A stretch of DNA of 64,000 nt from Brachybacterium saurashtrense (GTDB lineage: Bacteria; Actinomycetota; Actinomycetes; Actinomycetales; Dermabacteraceae): positions 2,666,001-2,730,000 of the forward strand of contig NZ_CP031356.1 in assembly GCF_003355475.1 (NCBI RefSeq), written 5' to 3'. Position numbers and translations under genes: made by a program. The notes below the pieces were generated by a model. It did not search any database. It was not told where the DNA came from and saw only the letters and a list, made by a program, of their open reading frames with translations. Positions 42,437 through 50,846 of the stretch are shown here, one piece after another (position 1 is the stretch's first letter; every line of letters starts with the position of its first letter).

Positions 42437-43951
42437 GTGAACGACCGAGGACTCGCACGCGGGACGCGGCCCATCGCCCGCAGGACCTTCTCCGGCGCCG
42501 CAGCGCTGACCCTGATCGGCGCGCTCGGCGCGTGTACGGGCGAGGGCCGCGCCGACGTGGTGCTCGTCGGTCGGACACCGACCTCCACGGTGCTGCCGGA
42601 CGACGATATCGTCGCGACCGCCCTGGCGCTGAGCACGACCCTGTTCGACGCTGCCGACGTCGCCCTGGTGGCCGCCGAGGAGGACGCCGTCGGCGCGCTC
42701 GCGCCACTCGGTGCCGAGACGGGTCTCCCGCTGCTGGTCGGTGCCGGGACGGAGGTTGCCGAGGAGCTCTCCCGCCTGGGCGCCCGCACCGTGGTCACCA
42801 TCGAAGGGGCGGACCTCTCGGCGCTCGGCGGCGAGATCGAGGTACTGGCGATCGACCCGGCATCGCGGGACCTCGACCTCCCCCAGGTCGGGTATGAGCA
42901 CCACCCGCTCCCTATCCTGCTGTGCCTGGACCCGTCGGCCGACTCCCCCGGCCGAGAGCTCGCCGCCGCCGTCGTCACCGGCGCCGGGGGCGAGGTGACA
43001 GATATGCCCGGCGGCGACGCCGGACGCAGCCACACGACGATCGCCGCGATCCGCAAGACCGCGGGCGAGGACCCGTCGGTCGGCGTGCTCGCGCTCGGGG
43101 AGAGCTTCGGCCAGCCCGAGGACTGGGCACCCGCGCTCAAACGGGTCCTGGCCGCGCCCGAGCTGCCCGGCGGCGGGACCACCGCCTTCCCTGGCCGCCG
43201 CATGATCGCCGCCTACGGCTCCCCGGGGACGCCCTCCCTCGGCGTGCTCGGCGAGCAGGACCTGCCCGCGACGATCACGCGCGTGCAGGAGCTCGCCGCC
43301 GAGTACGAGGGCCTCGGTGAGGAGCCGGTGGTGCCGGCGCTCGAGGTGATCGCCACGGTCGCCGACTCGGATCCGGGGCCCGACGGGGACTACTCCCGCG
43401 ACCTGCCGGCCTCGGCGCTGCGCGAGTGGGTGGACGCCGCCGGCGACGCCGGGGCGTACGTGGTCCTGGACCTGCAGCCTGGCACCACGGACTTCCTCAC
43501 CCAGGCGCGGCTGTTCGAGGACCTGCTCACCGCGCCGCACGTGGGCCTCGCCCTGGACGCCGAATGGCGGCTCGCGCCTGGGAAGAAGCACCTGGCGCAG
43601 ATCGGCTCGGTCACCGCCGCGGAGATCAACGAGGTCTCCACCTGGCTGGCGGACCTCACCGAGGAGCACTCGCTGCCGCAGAAGGTGCTGATCCTGCACC
43701 AGTTCGCCGGCTCCATGATCCGCGACCGCCAGGACGTGGACACCTCGCGCCCCGAACTCGCGATCACCCTGCATGCCGACGGACACGGCACGCCCGAGGA
43801 CAAGCTCGGCACCTACCAGGCGCTGCAGCAGGGACTGCCGGACGGGATCGCGATGGCATGGAAGAACTTCTACGACGAGGACTCGCCGATGCTCACTCCC
43901 GAGGAGACCTTCGCCATCGAGCCCCGGCCCTGGTTCGTCTCCTACCAGTGA
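42437..43951 (+). CDS. Lipoprotein with putative cell-wall-binding-like and TIM-barrel-like regions
   Basis: The 504-residue protein has a signal with RR at 15-16 and a lipobox ending at Cys33 (LGAC). The first part (about 40-270) has alternating segments such as VVLVGRTPTS, VALVAAEEDAVGALAPLGAETGLPLLV and ARTVVTIEG that resemble cell-wall-binding type 2 repeats. The second part (about 280-504) includes VVLDLQPGTTDF, VGLALDAEWRLAPGKKHLAQIGSV and KVLILHQFAGSMI, suggesting a barrel-like domain. The GTG at 42437 after AAGGGGAA is chosen. Its function is unknown; it is probably cell-surface. Confidence 0.75.
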   Translation: MNDRGLARGTRPIARRTFSGAAALTLIGALGACTGEGRADVVLVGRTPTSTVLPDDDIVATALALSTTLFDAADVALVAAEEDAVGALAPLGAETGLPLLVGAGTEVAEELSRLGARTVVTIEGADLSALGGEIEVLAIDPASRDLDLPQVGYEHHPLPILLCLDPSADSPGRELAAAVVTGAGGEVTDMPGGDAGRSHTTIAAIRKTAGEDPSVGVLALGESFGQPEDWAPALKRVLAAPELPGGGTTAFPGRRMIAAYGSPGTPSLGVLGEQDLPATITRVQELAAEYEGLGEEPVVPALEVIATVADSDPGPDGDYSRDLPASALREWVDAAGDAGAYVVLDLQPGTTDFLTQARLFEDLLTAPHVGLALDAEWRLAPGKKHLAQIGSVTAAEINEVSTWLADLTEEHSLPQKVLILHQFAGSMIRDRQDVDTSRPELAITLHADGHGTPEDKLGTYQALQQGLPDGIAMAWKNFYDEDSPMLTPEETFAIEPRPWFVSYQ

Positions 43952-44052
43952 ACCCGGGAGGCACGGGGGCGGCGAGTCGTTCAGGCGCGCCAAGCGTGCG
44001 AATCGGTCGGGCCCGGCGCTCGGAGCGTTCCCGTCGGCGCTCCTCCCGCGCG

Positions 44053-44058
44053 TAGGCT
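44053..44058 (+). promoter_or_regulatory. -10 box of a leaderless glutaredoxin transcript
   Basis: TAGGCT ends six bases before ATG 44065, so transcription would start at or next to the start codon. The same spacing is seen before genes at 9678 (plus) and 52683 (minus). Confidence 0.45.
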
Positions 44059-44064
44059 GGCGTC

Positions 44065-44532
44065 ATGTCTCCTCCGCAGCGGTGGCCCCTCCTGCTGATC
44101 GCCGCGGGCGTGCTGGCGATGGCCGTGACCATCGGGGTCGATGATCTGCGCGGCGGCCTCGTCGCCGGGGCGCTCGGCCTGCTCGCCGTGGGTGCGCTCG
44201 CCCTGTGGTGGGGTCGCCGCGGGCGCCACACGCCGTGGCCCCGCGCCGAGGCCCTGCGCGCCGAGGGCCAGGCGGTGGTGCTGTGGAAGCCGGGGTGCAT
44301 GTACTGCGAGATGCTCCTGCTCCAGCTGCGCGACGATCCCCGGGTGACCTGGGTGAACGTGTGGCGGGACGAGGCCGCGAATGCGCAGGTGCGGGCCGTG
44401 AACGGCGGGGACGAGCTCACGCCCACGGTGCTGATCGGCGACGAGGTGCTGCGCAACCCGAGCGCGGCGACGCTGCGGGAGCACCTGGCCGCGGCGGGGA
44501 CGGCGGGCGGGAACGGCGGCGCGGACGACTGA
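44065..44532 (+). CDS. Membrane-anchored glutaredoxin/mycoredoxin-like protein
   Basis: The 155-residue protein has two membrane helices (about 8-24 and 32-50) followed by a small thioredoxin-fold domain (about 60-145). The redox motif is CMYC in VVLWKPGCMYCEML, and the TPTVLIGDEVLRNPSA segment is the family's cis-Pro and glutathione/mycothiol-site region. It should reduce mixed disulfides at the inner face of the membrane. Fusion of membrane helices to a glutaredoxin is uncommon outside actinobacteria. Confidence 0.85.
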   Translation: MSPPQRWPLLLIAAGVLAMAVTIGVDDLRGGLVAGALGLLAVGALALWWGRRGRHTPWPRAEALRAEGQAVVLWKPGCMYCEMLLLQLRDDPRVTWVNVWRDEAANAQVRAVNGGDELTPTVLIGDEVLRNPSAATLREHLAAAGTAGGNGGADD

Positions 44533-44580
44533 CCGCCACGGCGCGCGGCCGACGGCGCCGATCCCGGCGCCCGCGCCAGA

Positions 44581-44633
44581 AGTGTCGGATTCTGAGCCAC
44601 ATCGGCCCGGTTCTTGGCTCAGAATCCGACACT
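44581..44633. repeat. Dispersed palindrome, copy 1 (19-bp perfect arms)
   Basis: Arm 44581-44599 (AGTGTCGGATTCTGAGCCA) pairs perfectly with 44615-44633 across a 15-base loop. The core CGGATTCTGAGCCA recurs in a second palindrome at 47747-47795. It lies between the convergent glutaredoxin and dioxygenase genes and could end both transcripts. Confidence 0.85.
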
Positions 44634-44665
44634 CCGCGCCGTCGACCACTCCGCGCCGTCGACCA
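44632..44665. repeat. Perfect 17-base tandem duplication
   Basis: CTCCGCGCCGTCGACCA is present at 44632-44648 and again at 44649-44665 with no change, directly after the palindrome. Confidence 0.9.
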
Positions 44666-44685
44666 CGCCGCCCCGTCGGCCGCTG

Positions 44686-45549
44686 TCAGTGGTTGATCGC
44701 CACCCAGCCCTCGCCGCACTGGCCGCCGTACTCGGACTCCTCGATCCGCACCTCGTCGCCGTGCGCGTCGAGCAGCGGCTGGTAGGAGGCGGCCACCTCG
44801 CGGCTGCCCTCGGGAATGTAGTGCAGGATCAGCGAGCGCCGGTAGCGGTCGGTGCTGGTGTTGGGCTGCGAGCCGTGCACCAGGCTGCCGTGGAAGATCA
44901 GCATGTCGCCGGCGCGCATGTCCGTCTGCACCACGCGCAGGTGCTCCGGGATGGCCACGGTGATGGTGGTGAAGGACTCGGCCGGGTCCGCCTCCTCCGG
45001 GCACTCGATCTCGTAGCGGTGCGTGCCGGGCACCACGCCCAGCGCCCCGTTCTCCCCGTCGCAGTCGTCCACCGCGATCCAGGCGGCGATGCAGGTCTCG
45101 GGGTGGGTCTGCAGGAAGTAGTTGTCCTGGTGCATGGCCTGGCCGCGGGCGCCGGCGGGCTTGAAGTAGAACATCGACTGCGCCGCCCAGACGGGGCCGA
45201 CGGCCTCGGCCACGCGCCCCATCACGCGCTGCTCGAGCAGCCAGCGGCGGGCCATCCGCCCGGGCTCGTGGTCCCCGCGGTGCGGCTGGATCATGCGCGG
45301 GTACGCGCGCAGCGGGTCGCCCTCGGGGATCTCGTGGAAGGCGCCGCCGGTGCCGTCGGTCTCGATGTGGGAGGTGAAGGCCTCGCGCAGCTCCGCCACC
45401 TCCTCGTCGCGGAGCACGCCGCGCAGGTGCACGGCGCCGCCCTGCGCGTAGGCGGCGGCGAGGGTGGCGGGGTCGACGTCGGCGTCGAGGATCGCGAGGT
45501 CGAGGGCTTCGGCGCCCTCGGTGGCGGGGGTGGTGTTCGTGAGTGTCAT
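44686..45549 (-). CDS. Phytanoyl-CoA dioxygenase family Fe(II)/2-oxoglutarate oxygenase
   Basis: The 287-residue oxygenase has a double-stranded beta-helix core. The iron triad is visible: HQD in QAMHQDNYFLQ (about residue 150) and the second His in IFHGSLVHGSQPN, followed by the 2-oxoglutarate Arg in DRYRRSLILHY. The N-terminal part has GGAVHLRGVLRDEEVAEL, typical of PhyH proteins. It is divergent from an AraC regulator, which probably controls it. The substrate is unknown. Confidence 0.9.
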   Translation of the reverse strand: MTLTNTTPATEGAEALDLAILDADVDPATLAAAYAQGGAVHLRGVLRDEEVAELREAFTSHIETDGTGGAFHEIPEGDPLRAYPRMIQPHRGDHEPGRMARRWLLEQRVMGRVAEAVGPVWAAQSMFYFKPAGARGQAMHQDNYFLQTHPETCIAAWIAVDDCDGENGALGVVPGTHRYEIECPEEADPAESFTTITVAIPEHLRVVQTDMRAGDMLIFHGSLVHGSQPNTSTDRYRRSLILHYIPEGSREVAASYQPLLDAHGDEVRIEESEYGGQCGEGWVAINH

Positions 45550-45565
45550 GCTGTCAGTCTGGCCA

Positions 45566-45580
45566 CCTGCACAGTGCAGG
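45566..45580. promoter_or_regulatory. Perfect palindrome in the divergent dioxygenase/AraC promoter
   Basis: CCTGCAC-A-GTGCAGG is a perfect 7-1-7 inverted repeat centred in the 55-base gap between the two divergent genes. It could bind the AraC protein or overlap both promoters. Confidence 0.6.
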
Positions 45581-45604
45581 ACCAGGCGGACGAAGGGCGC
45601 ACAC

Positions 45605-46462
45605 ATGGACGATCCTGCTGCCATGAGACAGGTGGCGGCCACCGAGGTGCCGCCGCCGGGCACCGAGCGGGTGCTGCTCGGCGAGCTCGAGCAGGATGCC
45701 GAGTACCGGGTGCGCCGCTCTCACGGCACCACCGACTGGCTGCTGCTGCACACCGTGGCCGGGGCCGGCATCGTGCACGGGGCCGACGGCACCGCGGTGC
45801 GCACGCACCCGGGCCGGGCCGTGCTGCTGCGGCCGGACACCCTGCACGACTACGGCACCGATCCCGCGGCCGGCCGCTGGCGCCTGCTGTACTGCCACGT
45901 CCACCCGCCGGCGCCCTGGCTCGCCCTGATGGACTGGCCGCAGGCGGCGCCGGGCCTCGGGGTGATCGACCTCGGCACCGAGCTGGACCTGCGGGTGCGC
46001 CAGGCCCTGCGCACCGGCGGCCGCGCCGCACGCCTGGGCGTGGGCCGGCCGGAGCTGTTCGCGCTCAACGGCGTGGAGGCGGCGCTGCTCTGGTACGACA
46101 CCCGCGCCCCGCACCGGCGCCTGCTGGACGAGCGGGTGCTCGCGGTGCTCGAGCACATCGACGCCCATCTCGCCGAGGAGCTCGACGTCGAGGCGCTCGC
46201 CCGCCTCGCCCACCTCTCCCCCTCCCGGCTCTCCCACCTGTTCACCGCCCAGGTGGGCACCTCTCCGGCCCGGTACGTCGAGGCGCAGCGCCTGGAGCTG
46301 GCGGCACGTCTGCTGGAGATGACCCAGGACCCGGTGGCGGAGATCGGCCGACGAGTGGGCTTCCGCGATCCGCTGCACTTCTCCCGCCGGTTCCGCGCGC
46401 GGCGCGGGGCCAGCCCGTCGGCCCACCGCGCACGGCATCGGGGCGGGACAATGACGGGATGA
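45605..46462 (+). CDS. AraC-family transcriptional regulator
   Basis: The 285-residue regulator has a cupin-like sensor domain (about 20-160) with HTVAGAGIVHGADGTAV and RPDTLHDYG. The C-terminal double HTH (about 185-275) has DVEALARLAHLSPSRLSHLFTAQVGTSPARYVEAQRLELA and DPVAEIGRRVGFRDPLHFSRRFRARRGASPSAHR. It is divergent from the dioxygenase gene. The last codons overlap the next gene (ATGA). GAAGGG precedes ATG 45605; ATG 45623 is an alternative. Confidence 0.93.
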   Translation: MDDPAAMRQVAATEVPPPGTERVLLGELEQDAEYRVRRSHGTTDWLLLHTVAGAGIVHGADGTAVRTHPGRAVLLRPDTLHDYGTDPAAGRWRLLYCHVHPPAPWLALMDWPQAAPGLGVIDLGTELDLRVRQALRTGGRAARLGVGRPELFALNGVEAALLWYDTRAPHRRLLDERVLAVLEHIDAHLAEELDVEALARLAHLSPSRLSHLFTAQVGTSPARYVEAQRLELAARLLEMTQDPVAEIGRRVGFRDPLHFSRRFRARRGASPSAHRARHRGGTMTG

Positions 46463-46989
46463 GACGCTCTCGCGTGCACGTCCTGGGAGCCAGCGGCTCC
46501 GGCACCACCACGCTCGCGCGGGCCCTCGCCGACCGCTGGTCGGTCCCTCATGCGGATGCCGACGACTACTTCTGGCGGCCGACGACGCCGCCGTTCACCC
46601 ACAAGCGCGAGGTCGCCGAGCGGGTGGCCCTGATGCGGCAGCTGTTCGTGCCGCGCGAGGCCTGGGTGCTCTCCGGCTCGATGCTGGGCTGGGGCGACGA
46701 GATCGTGGCGCAGTGCCAGGCGGTGGTGTTCCTGACGCTCGATCCGGGCGAGCGCATGCGCCGGCTCGAGAGGCGCGAGGACCTCCGCGCCGAGGACCGC
46801 CCGGCCGACCCGGAGGCCCGCGCGCGGTTCCTAGACTGGGCGCGCAGCTACGACGACCCGGGCTTCACCGGCCGCAGCCGCTCCCATCACGAGGCCTGGC
46901 TGCGCCGGCTGGAGGTGCCGGTGCTGCGCCTGGACAGCGCCCACCCGGTGCCCGCACTGCTCGACAGCGTGCTGCGCTGGGAGCCGTGA
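46459..46989 (+). CDS. Small P-loop kinase (adenylate kinase-like)
   Basis: The 176-residue protein has a Walker A motif GASGSGTTT at about 10-18 and an acidic DADDYFWRPTTPPF segment that is typical of adenylate-kinase-like proteins in bacteria. Arg-rich lid sequences (RMRRLERREDLRAEDRPADPEARARF) and a WVLSGSMLGWGD region complete it. It overlaps the AraC gene by four bases, so the two are co-translated. The substrate is unknown. Confidence 0.82.
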   Translation: MRRSRVHVLGASGSGTTTLARALADRWSVPHADADDYFWRPTTPPFTHKREVAERVALMRQLFVPREAWVLSGSMLGWGDEIVAQCQAVVFLTLDPGERMRRLERREDLRAEDRPADPEARARFLDWARSYDDPGFTGRSRSHHEAWLRRLEVPVLRLDSAHPVPALLDSVLRWEP

Positions 46990-47072
46990 GAGCCGGGGGC
47001 GCGAGAGCCGGGTGCCGTGCGGGGCGGGCGTCGTGCGGGGAGGGCGTCGTGCGGGAGGTGCACACTCCCCGC

Positions 47073-47597
47073 TCACCCCGTGGGCGGCACCTCGAGCACG
47101 AGCTCGCTCTCGGGCGGCCAGCAGTACTCGTCGTCGCAGCGGAAGCCGCGCAGCCAGGGCACGCCGTCCACCACGCGCAGGTAGAAGCCCTTCGGGTAGT
47201 CGTGATCCTCGACGAGGGGCGAGGAGAGCACATGGAGGGCGCCGCTGGGCACCTTCCCGGCGGAGAGCACGCTGTCCGGAGCGTCCTCCTGTGTGGTGAG
47301 GGCCAGGCGCAGGTACGGGCCCGTCGACGGCGGGCAGGGACGCAGACCGCAGCGCCCCGCCGCCTCGAGCAGCTGCGGCAGGGTGCCTCCCTGCGGGAGC
47401 CCCAGCGCCGCGACGGTGCGGCGCGCGAGAGTGACGGCCACCGGCTCACGGCCGTCCACGCGGGGGTCTGCGAGGAGGGTGCGCGCATGCGCGTTCAGCG
47501 CCACGCCGGCTGCCGCGAGCTCGGCCTGCAGGGGATCATGGGCCAGCCCGCCCACGGCGAGGGTCATCGTGGACGGTGGCGGGGCCGGTGCGGTCAT
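47073..47597 (-). CDS. Conserved hypothetical protein (174 aa)
   Basis: I do not recognise a named family. The protein is mainly soluble. Residues about 10-60 (MTLAVGGLAHDPLQAELAAAG, NAHARTLLADPRV) look helical, and the C-terminal part (about 90-174) has LRLALTTQEDAPDSVLSAGKVPSGALHVLSSPLVED. A final DDEYCWPPESELVL block follows a GFYLRVVDGVPWLRGFRC stretch. ATG 47597 has only a weak ribosome site; ATG 47567 or so is an alternative. It lies after the palindrome at 47747. Confidence 0.65.
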   Translation of the reverse strand: MTAPAPPPSTMTLAVGGLAHDPLQAELAAAGVALNAHARTLLADPRVDGREPVAVTLARRTVAALGLPQGGTLPQLLEAAGRCGLRPCPPSTGPYLRLALTTQEDAPDSVLSAGKVPSGALHVLSSPLVEDHDYPKGFYLRVVDGVPWLRGFRCDDEYCWPPESELVLEVPPTG

Positions 47598-47746
47598 CAC
47601 CCCATCATCCCCCGCGGGAGGGCGAGATGCCCGGGCACCCCAAGGGTCGGATCGGCGCACCGACGCGGGCCCCGCACAGCATAGTCCCGGCACGACACAG
47701 CCCCGGCACTGCGCCGCCCCGGCACTGCGCATCCCCCGCACGGAAA

Positions 47747-47795
47747 TGCCGGATTCTGAGCCACTCTCGGGGCGAAAGTGGCTCAGAATCCGGCA
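47747..47795. repeat. Dispersed palindrome, copy 2 (19-bp perfect arms)
   Basis: Arm 47747-47765 (TGCCGGATTCTGAGCCACT) pairs perfectly with 47777-47795 across an 11-base loop. It shares the CGGATTCTGAGCCA core with the copy at 44581-44633 but differs at arm ends and loop. It lies 18 bases after the end of the RNase J gene and would end its transcript. Confidence 0.87.
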
Positions 47796-47813
47796 GTTCT
47801 GCGGCGCCGGGAC

Positions 47814-49499
47814 TCAGGCGTCGACCACCACGGCCATTACGGCGGGCTCGCGGCGGTAGGTGCGGCGCAGGTAGCTGCTCACCGTGTCGACGATGATCTC
47901 CTCGATGTCGGCGATGTCCTCGATCTTGTCGGTCTTCGCGCGTGCGAGGGCCTTCTCGACCTGGGACTGGGCGCCCTCGAAGGTGCGCTTGTCGTGCACG
48001 AAGCCCTTGGTGAGGAACTCGACGGGCTCGACCGGCTTGTAGGTCTTGGGGTCGATGAGCGCGACCACCGTGACCACACCGCCGCCGGAGAGCATCCGGC
48101 GCTCGGCGAGGGTGTCCTCGGTGGCGGCACCGATGGTCTGGCCGTCCACGTAGACCAGGCCCGCCTCGACCTTGCCGGAGATCTTCGCCTGACCGGCGAT
48201 CAGATCCACCGTCACGCCGTCCTGGGCGACCACGATGTTCTTCTCCGGCACACCGGTGCGGCGGGCGAGCTCGGCGTTGGCGTGCAGGTGCTTGGACTCG
48301 CCGTGCACCGGCATCACGTTCTTCGGGCGCACGATGTTGTAGCAGTACACGAGCTCGCCGGCGCTCGCGTGGCCGGAGACGTGCACCTTCGCGTTGCCCT
48401 TGTGGACGATGTTCGCGCCCAGATCGGTGAGCTTGTTGATGATGCCGTAGATGGCGTTCTCGTTGCCGGGGATCAGCGAGGAGGCCATCAGCACGGTGTC
48501 GCCCTCGCCCACCTGGATCTGGTGGTCACCGTTGGCCATGCGGGCCAGCGCCGCCATCGGCTCGCCCTGGGAGCCGGTGCAGATCAGGGTGACCTTGTGG
48601 TCAGGCATCGACTGGATCTTGCGGAAGTCGACCACGAGGCCCTTGGGGATGTCGAGGTACTCGAGATCGCTGGCGATCTTCATGTTGCGCACCATCGAGC
48701 GGCCCACGAAGGCGACCTTCCGCCCCGCGGCGTGGGCGGCATCGAGCACCTGCTGGATGCGATGCACGTGACTGGCGAAGCTGGAGACGATCACCCGACG
48801 CGGCGAGGTCATGAACACCTGGTCGATCGCGGGGTTGAGATCCCGCTCCGACATCGTGAAGCCGGGCACCTCGGCGTTGGTGGAGTCGGTGAGGAACAGG
48901 TCCACGCCCTGCTCGCCGAGGCGGGCGAAGGCACGCAGGTCGGTGATGCGGCCGTCCAGCGGGAACTGGTCCATCTTGAAGTCGCCCGTGTGCAGCACCG
49001 TGCCGGCCTTGGTGCGGATCGCGACGGCGAGGCTGTCCGGGATGGAGTGGTTCACGGCCACGAACTCGAGGTCGAACACGCCCGCGCGGTGCTTCTGATC
49101 CGCTTCGACCTGGATGGTCTTCGGGGTGATGCGGTGCTCCTTGAGCTTCGCGGTGATGAACGCGAGCGTCAGCTCGGAGCCGATCAGCGGGATGTCCGCC
49201 CGCTCCTTGAGCAGGTAGGGGACGCCGCCGATGTGGTCCTCATGGCCGTGGGTGAGGACGATGCACTCGATGTCGTCGAGGCGGTCGCGGATCGAGGTGA
49301 AGTCCGGCAGGATCACGTCGATGCCGGGCTGGTGCTCCTCGGGGAACAGCACGCCGCAGTCCACGATCATGAGCTTGCCGGCGTGCTCGAACACGGTCAT
49401 GTTGCGGCCCACCTCGCCCAGGCCGCCGAGCGGCGTGATGCGCATGCCGTTCTTGGGCAGGCGGGGCGGGGCGGTGAGCTTCTGGCGGGGTGAGGGCAT
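47814..49499 (-). CDS. rnj: Ribonuclease J
   Basis: The 561-residue enzyme is a beta-CASP metallo-beta-lactamase RNase acting in mRNA decay and rRNA processing. The start contains RITPLGGLGEVGRNMTVFEH, and metal motifs include LTHGHEDHIGG near residue 80 and a HTGDFKMD segment. The beta-CASP region has SSFASHVHRIQQVLDAA and VHVSGHASAGELVY. The full normal length is present. It stands alone, with the 47747 palindrome as its likely terminator. Confidence 0.96.
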   Translation of the reverse strand: MPSPRQKLTAPPRLPKNGMRITPLGGLGEVGRNMTVFEHAGKLMIVDCGVLFPEEHQPGIDVILPDFTSIRDRLDDIECIVLTHGHEDHIGGVPYLLKERADIPLIGSELTLAFITAKLKEHRITPKTIQVEADQKHRAGVFDLEFVAVNHSIPDSLAVAIRTKAGTVLHTGDFKMDQFPLDGRITDLRAFARLGEQGVDLFLTDSTNAEVPGFTMSERDLNPAIDQVFMTSPRRVIVSSFASHVHRIQQVLDAAHAAGRKVAFVGRSMVRNMKIASDLEYLDIPKGLVVDFRKIQSMPDHKVTLICTGSQGEPMAALARMANGDHQIQVGEGDTVLMASSLIPGNENAIYGIINKLTDLGANIVHKGNAKVHVSGHASAGELVYCYNIVRPKNVMPVHGESKHLHANAELARRTGVPEKNIVVAQDGVTVDLIAGQAKISGKVEAGLVYVDGQTIGAATEDTLAERRMLSGGGVVTVVALIDPKTYKPVEPVEFLTKGFVHDKRTFEGAQSQVEKALARAKTDKIEDIADIEEIIVDTVSSYLRRTYRREPAVMAVVVDA

Positions 49500-49779
49500 G
49501 AGTGAGTCTCTCTGGTCGAAGGGTCAGGGCAGAGGTCTGGAGGTGCGACGCGCGCGGAGCCGGAGCCCGCGGCAGCGGTCACACCCTCCCAACGTACGCC
49601 AGGTGAGCCTCAGAACCGCATCGGTGCCGAATAGACCACGTTCCCGTGGCGGGTCGCGGGGTGTCGAGGCGGCCGACGGGCGCGGGGCCGCCGACCGGCG
49701 CAGCGCGACCGACGGGAACGGGGCGGCTGACGGGCGCGAACCCGTCGGCCGCGGTGTTCGTCGGCCGCGCCGCGAGGGC

Positions 49780-50310
49780 TCAGCCCTCACGCACCTCGAC
49801 GTCGCCGCCCTCGAGCAGGGCGTCGAGCTTCTCGTAGCCCTCGTTCACCCCTACCTCCATGCCGCTCTCGAGCATCCCGGCGCGCGCCTCGAAGGAGTCC
49901 AGCAGGGACTGGCTGTGCATGCGGGTCCAGCCGTCGCCGAGGTCCTCGAAGGTCATCGTGTCCAGTGAGACGCCATCGGGCCAGCCGTCGAAGGTGAAGG
50001 TCTGGACGAGGCGGTCCTCGCGCACCTCGTGGAAGCTGCCGTGGAAGGAGTACTCCTCCTTCGTGGCGCGGTCGATGTTGGTGAAGGCCCAGGAGCCGCC
50101 GGTGCGGGCGTCCCAGCGGTCGATGCGGGTGTCGAGACTCTTGGGGCCGACCCAGCGGGCGTAGATCTCGGGGTCGGTGTGGGCGCGGACGAGCTGGGCG
50201 GCGCTGGCCCGGAAGTCGCGCGTGATGCGGATCAGCGGCAGGTCGGGATCCGCCTCGATGACGGCGGTGGTCAGGCGATCTGCGGTGGCCGGGCGGTCGG
50301 CGGCGGTCAT
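49780..50310 (-). CDS. SRPBCC/AHSA1-family protein
   Basis: The 176-residue protein has the START-like fold of the Aha1 C-terminal/SRPBCC family: ITRDFRASAAQLVRAHTDPEIYARWVGP, TGGSWAFTNIDRATKEEYSFHGSFHEV, and a long C-terminal helix GMLESGMEVGVNEGYEKLDALL. Such proteins are often controlled by the ArsR gene that precedes them, as here; ATG 50310 overlaps its stop (ATGA). The ligand is unknown. GGAGGG precedes the start. Confidence 0.93.
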   Translation of the reverse strand: MTAADRPATADRLTTAVIEADPDLPLIRITRDFRASAAQLVRAHTDPEIYARWVGPKSLDTRIDRWDARTGGSWAFTNIDRATKEEYSFHGSFHEVREDRLVQTFTFDGWPDGVSLDTMTFEDLGDGWTRMHSQSLLDSFEARAGMLESGMEVGVNEGYEKLDALLEGGDVEVREG

Positions 50311-50681
50311 GGTGGTCCCTCCGGGGAGTCGGTGCTGCGTGGGGTGCTGCTCGGGACGGGGTCCTCGAGCTGCTGGAGCACCTCGTCGAGGCGGGAGTAG
50401 CGGGCCTCGGCGGCGGCGCGGTGGCGGTCGATCCAGTCGGTCAGCTCCCCCAACACCTCGGCATCGAGGTGGACGGGGCGCCGCTGTGCGTCGCGCCGGC
50501 GGGTGACCAGGCCGGCGGACTCGAGGACCGTGAGGTGCTTGCTCACGGCCTGCAGTGACATGTCGTACGGGGCGGCGAGCTCGCCGACGGTGGCGTCACC
50601 GAGGGTCAGGCGCGAGAGGAGGTCCCGCCGCGTGGGGTCGGCGAGGGCGGCGAAGGCCCTCGAGAGGCTGTCGGCGTCCAT
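50307..50681 (-). CDS. ArsR-family regulator of the SRPBCC operon
   Basis: The 124-residue winged-helix regulator begins MDADSLSRAFAALADPTRRDLLSRL and has the recognition helix in YDMSLQAVSKHLTVLESAGLV. No metal-binding Cys set is visible, so it is probably not a metal sensor. The start 50681 has AAGGAGGG well spaced; an upstream ATG at 50720 would lie in the operator. Two identical operators precede it. Confidence 0.93.
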   Translation of the reverse strand: MDADSLSRAFAALADPTRRDLLSRLTLGDATVGELAAPYDMSLQAVSKHLTVLESAGLVTRRRDAQRRPVHLDAEVLGELTDWIDRHRAAAEARYSRLDEVLQQLEDPVPSSTPRSTDSPEGPP

Positions 50682-50692
50682 CGCCCTCCTTC

Positions 50693-50757
50693 TCAACCTT
50701 TCGGTTGACAACAGGGACACTACTCCTGCACGCGCGCGTCGTCAACCTTGTGGTTGA
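50693..50757. promoter_or_regulatory. Twin operators TCAACC-N4-GGTTGA
   Basis: TCAACC-TTTC-GGTTGA lies at 50693-50708 and TCAACC-TTGT-GGTTGA at 50742-50757, 49 bases apart. Both are perfect 6-4-6 inverted repeats, typical of ArsR-type sites of this regulator class, just upstream of the ArsR gene. Confidence 0.85.
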
Positions 50758-50824
50758 GCACTTGTGTCCTGCGAGGTCAGGGCGCCGCAGGCGGGACTGG
50801 CGTGCGAGGACGGGATGCCCTGCG

Positions 50825-50842
50825 GGGCTGCCGCGACAGCCC
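50825..50842 (-). terminator. Short hairpin after the esterase gene
   Basis: GGGCTG (50825-50830) pairs with CAGCCC (50837-50842) across CCGCGA, just downstream of the minus-strand hydrolase gene. It is a modest candidate terminator. Confidence 0.45.
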
Positions 50843-50846
50843 GGGG

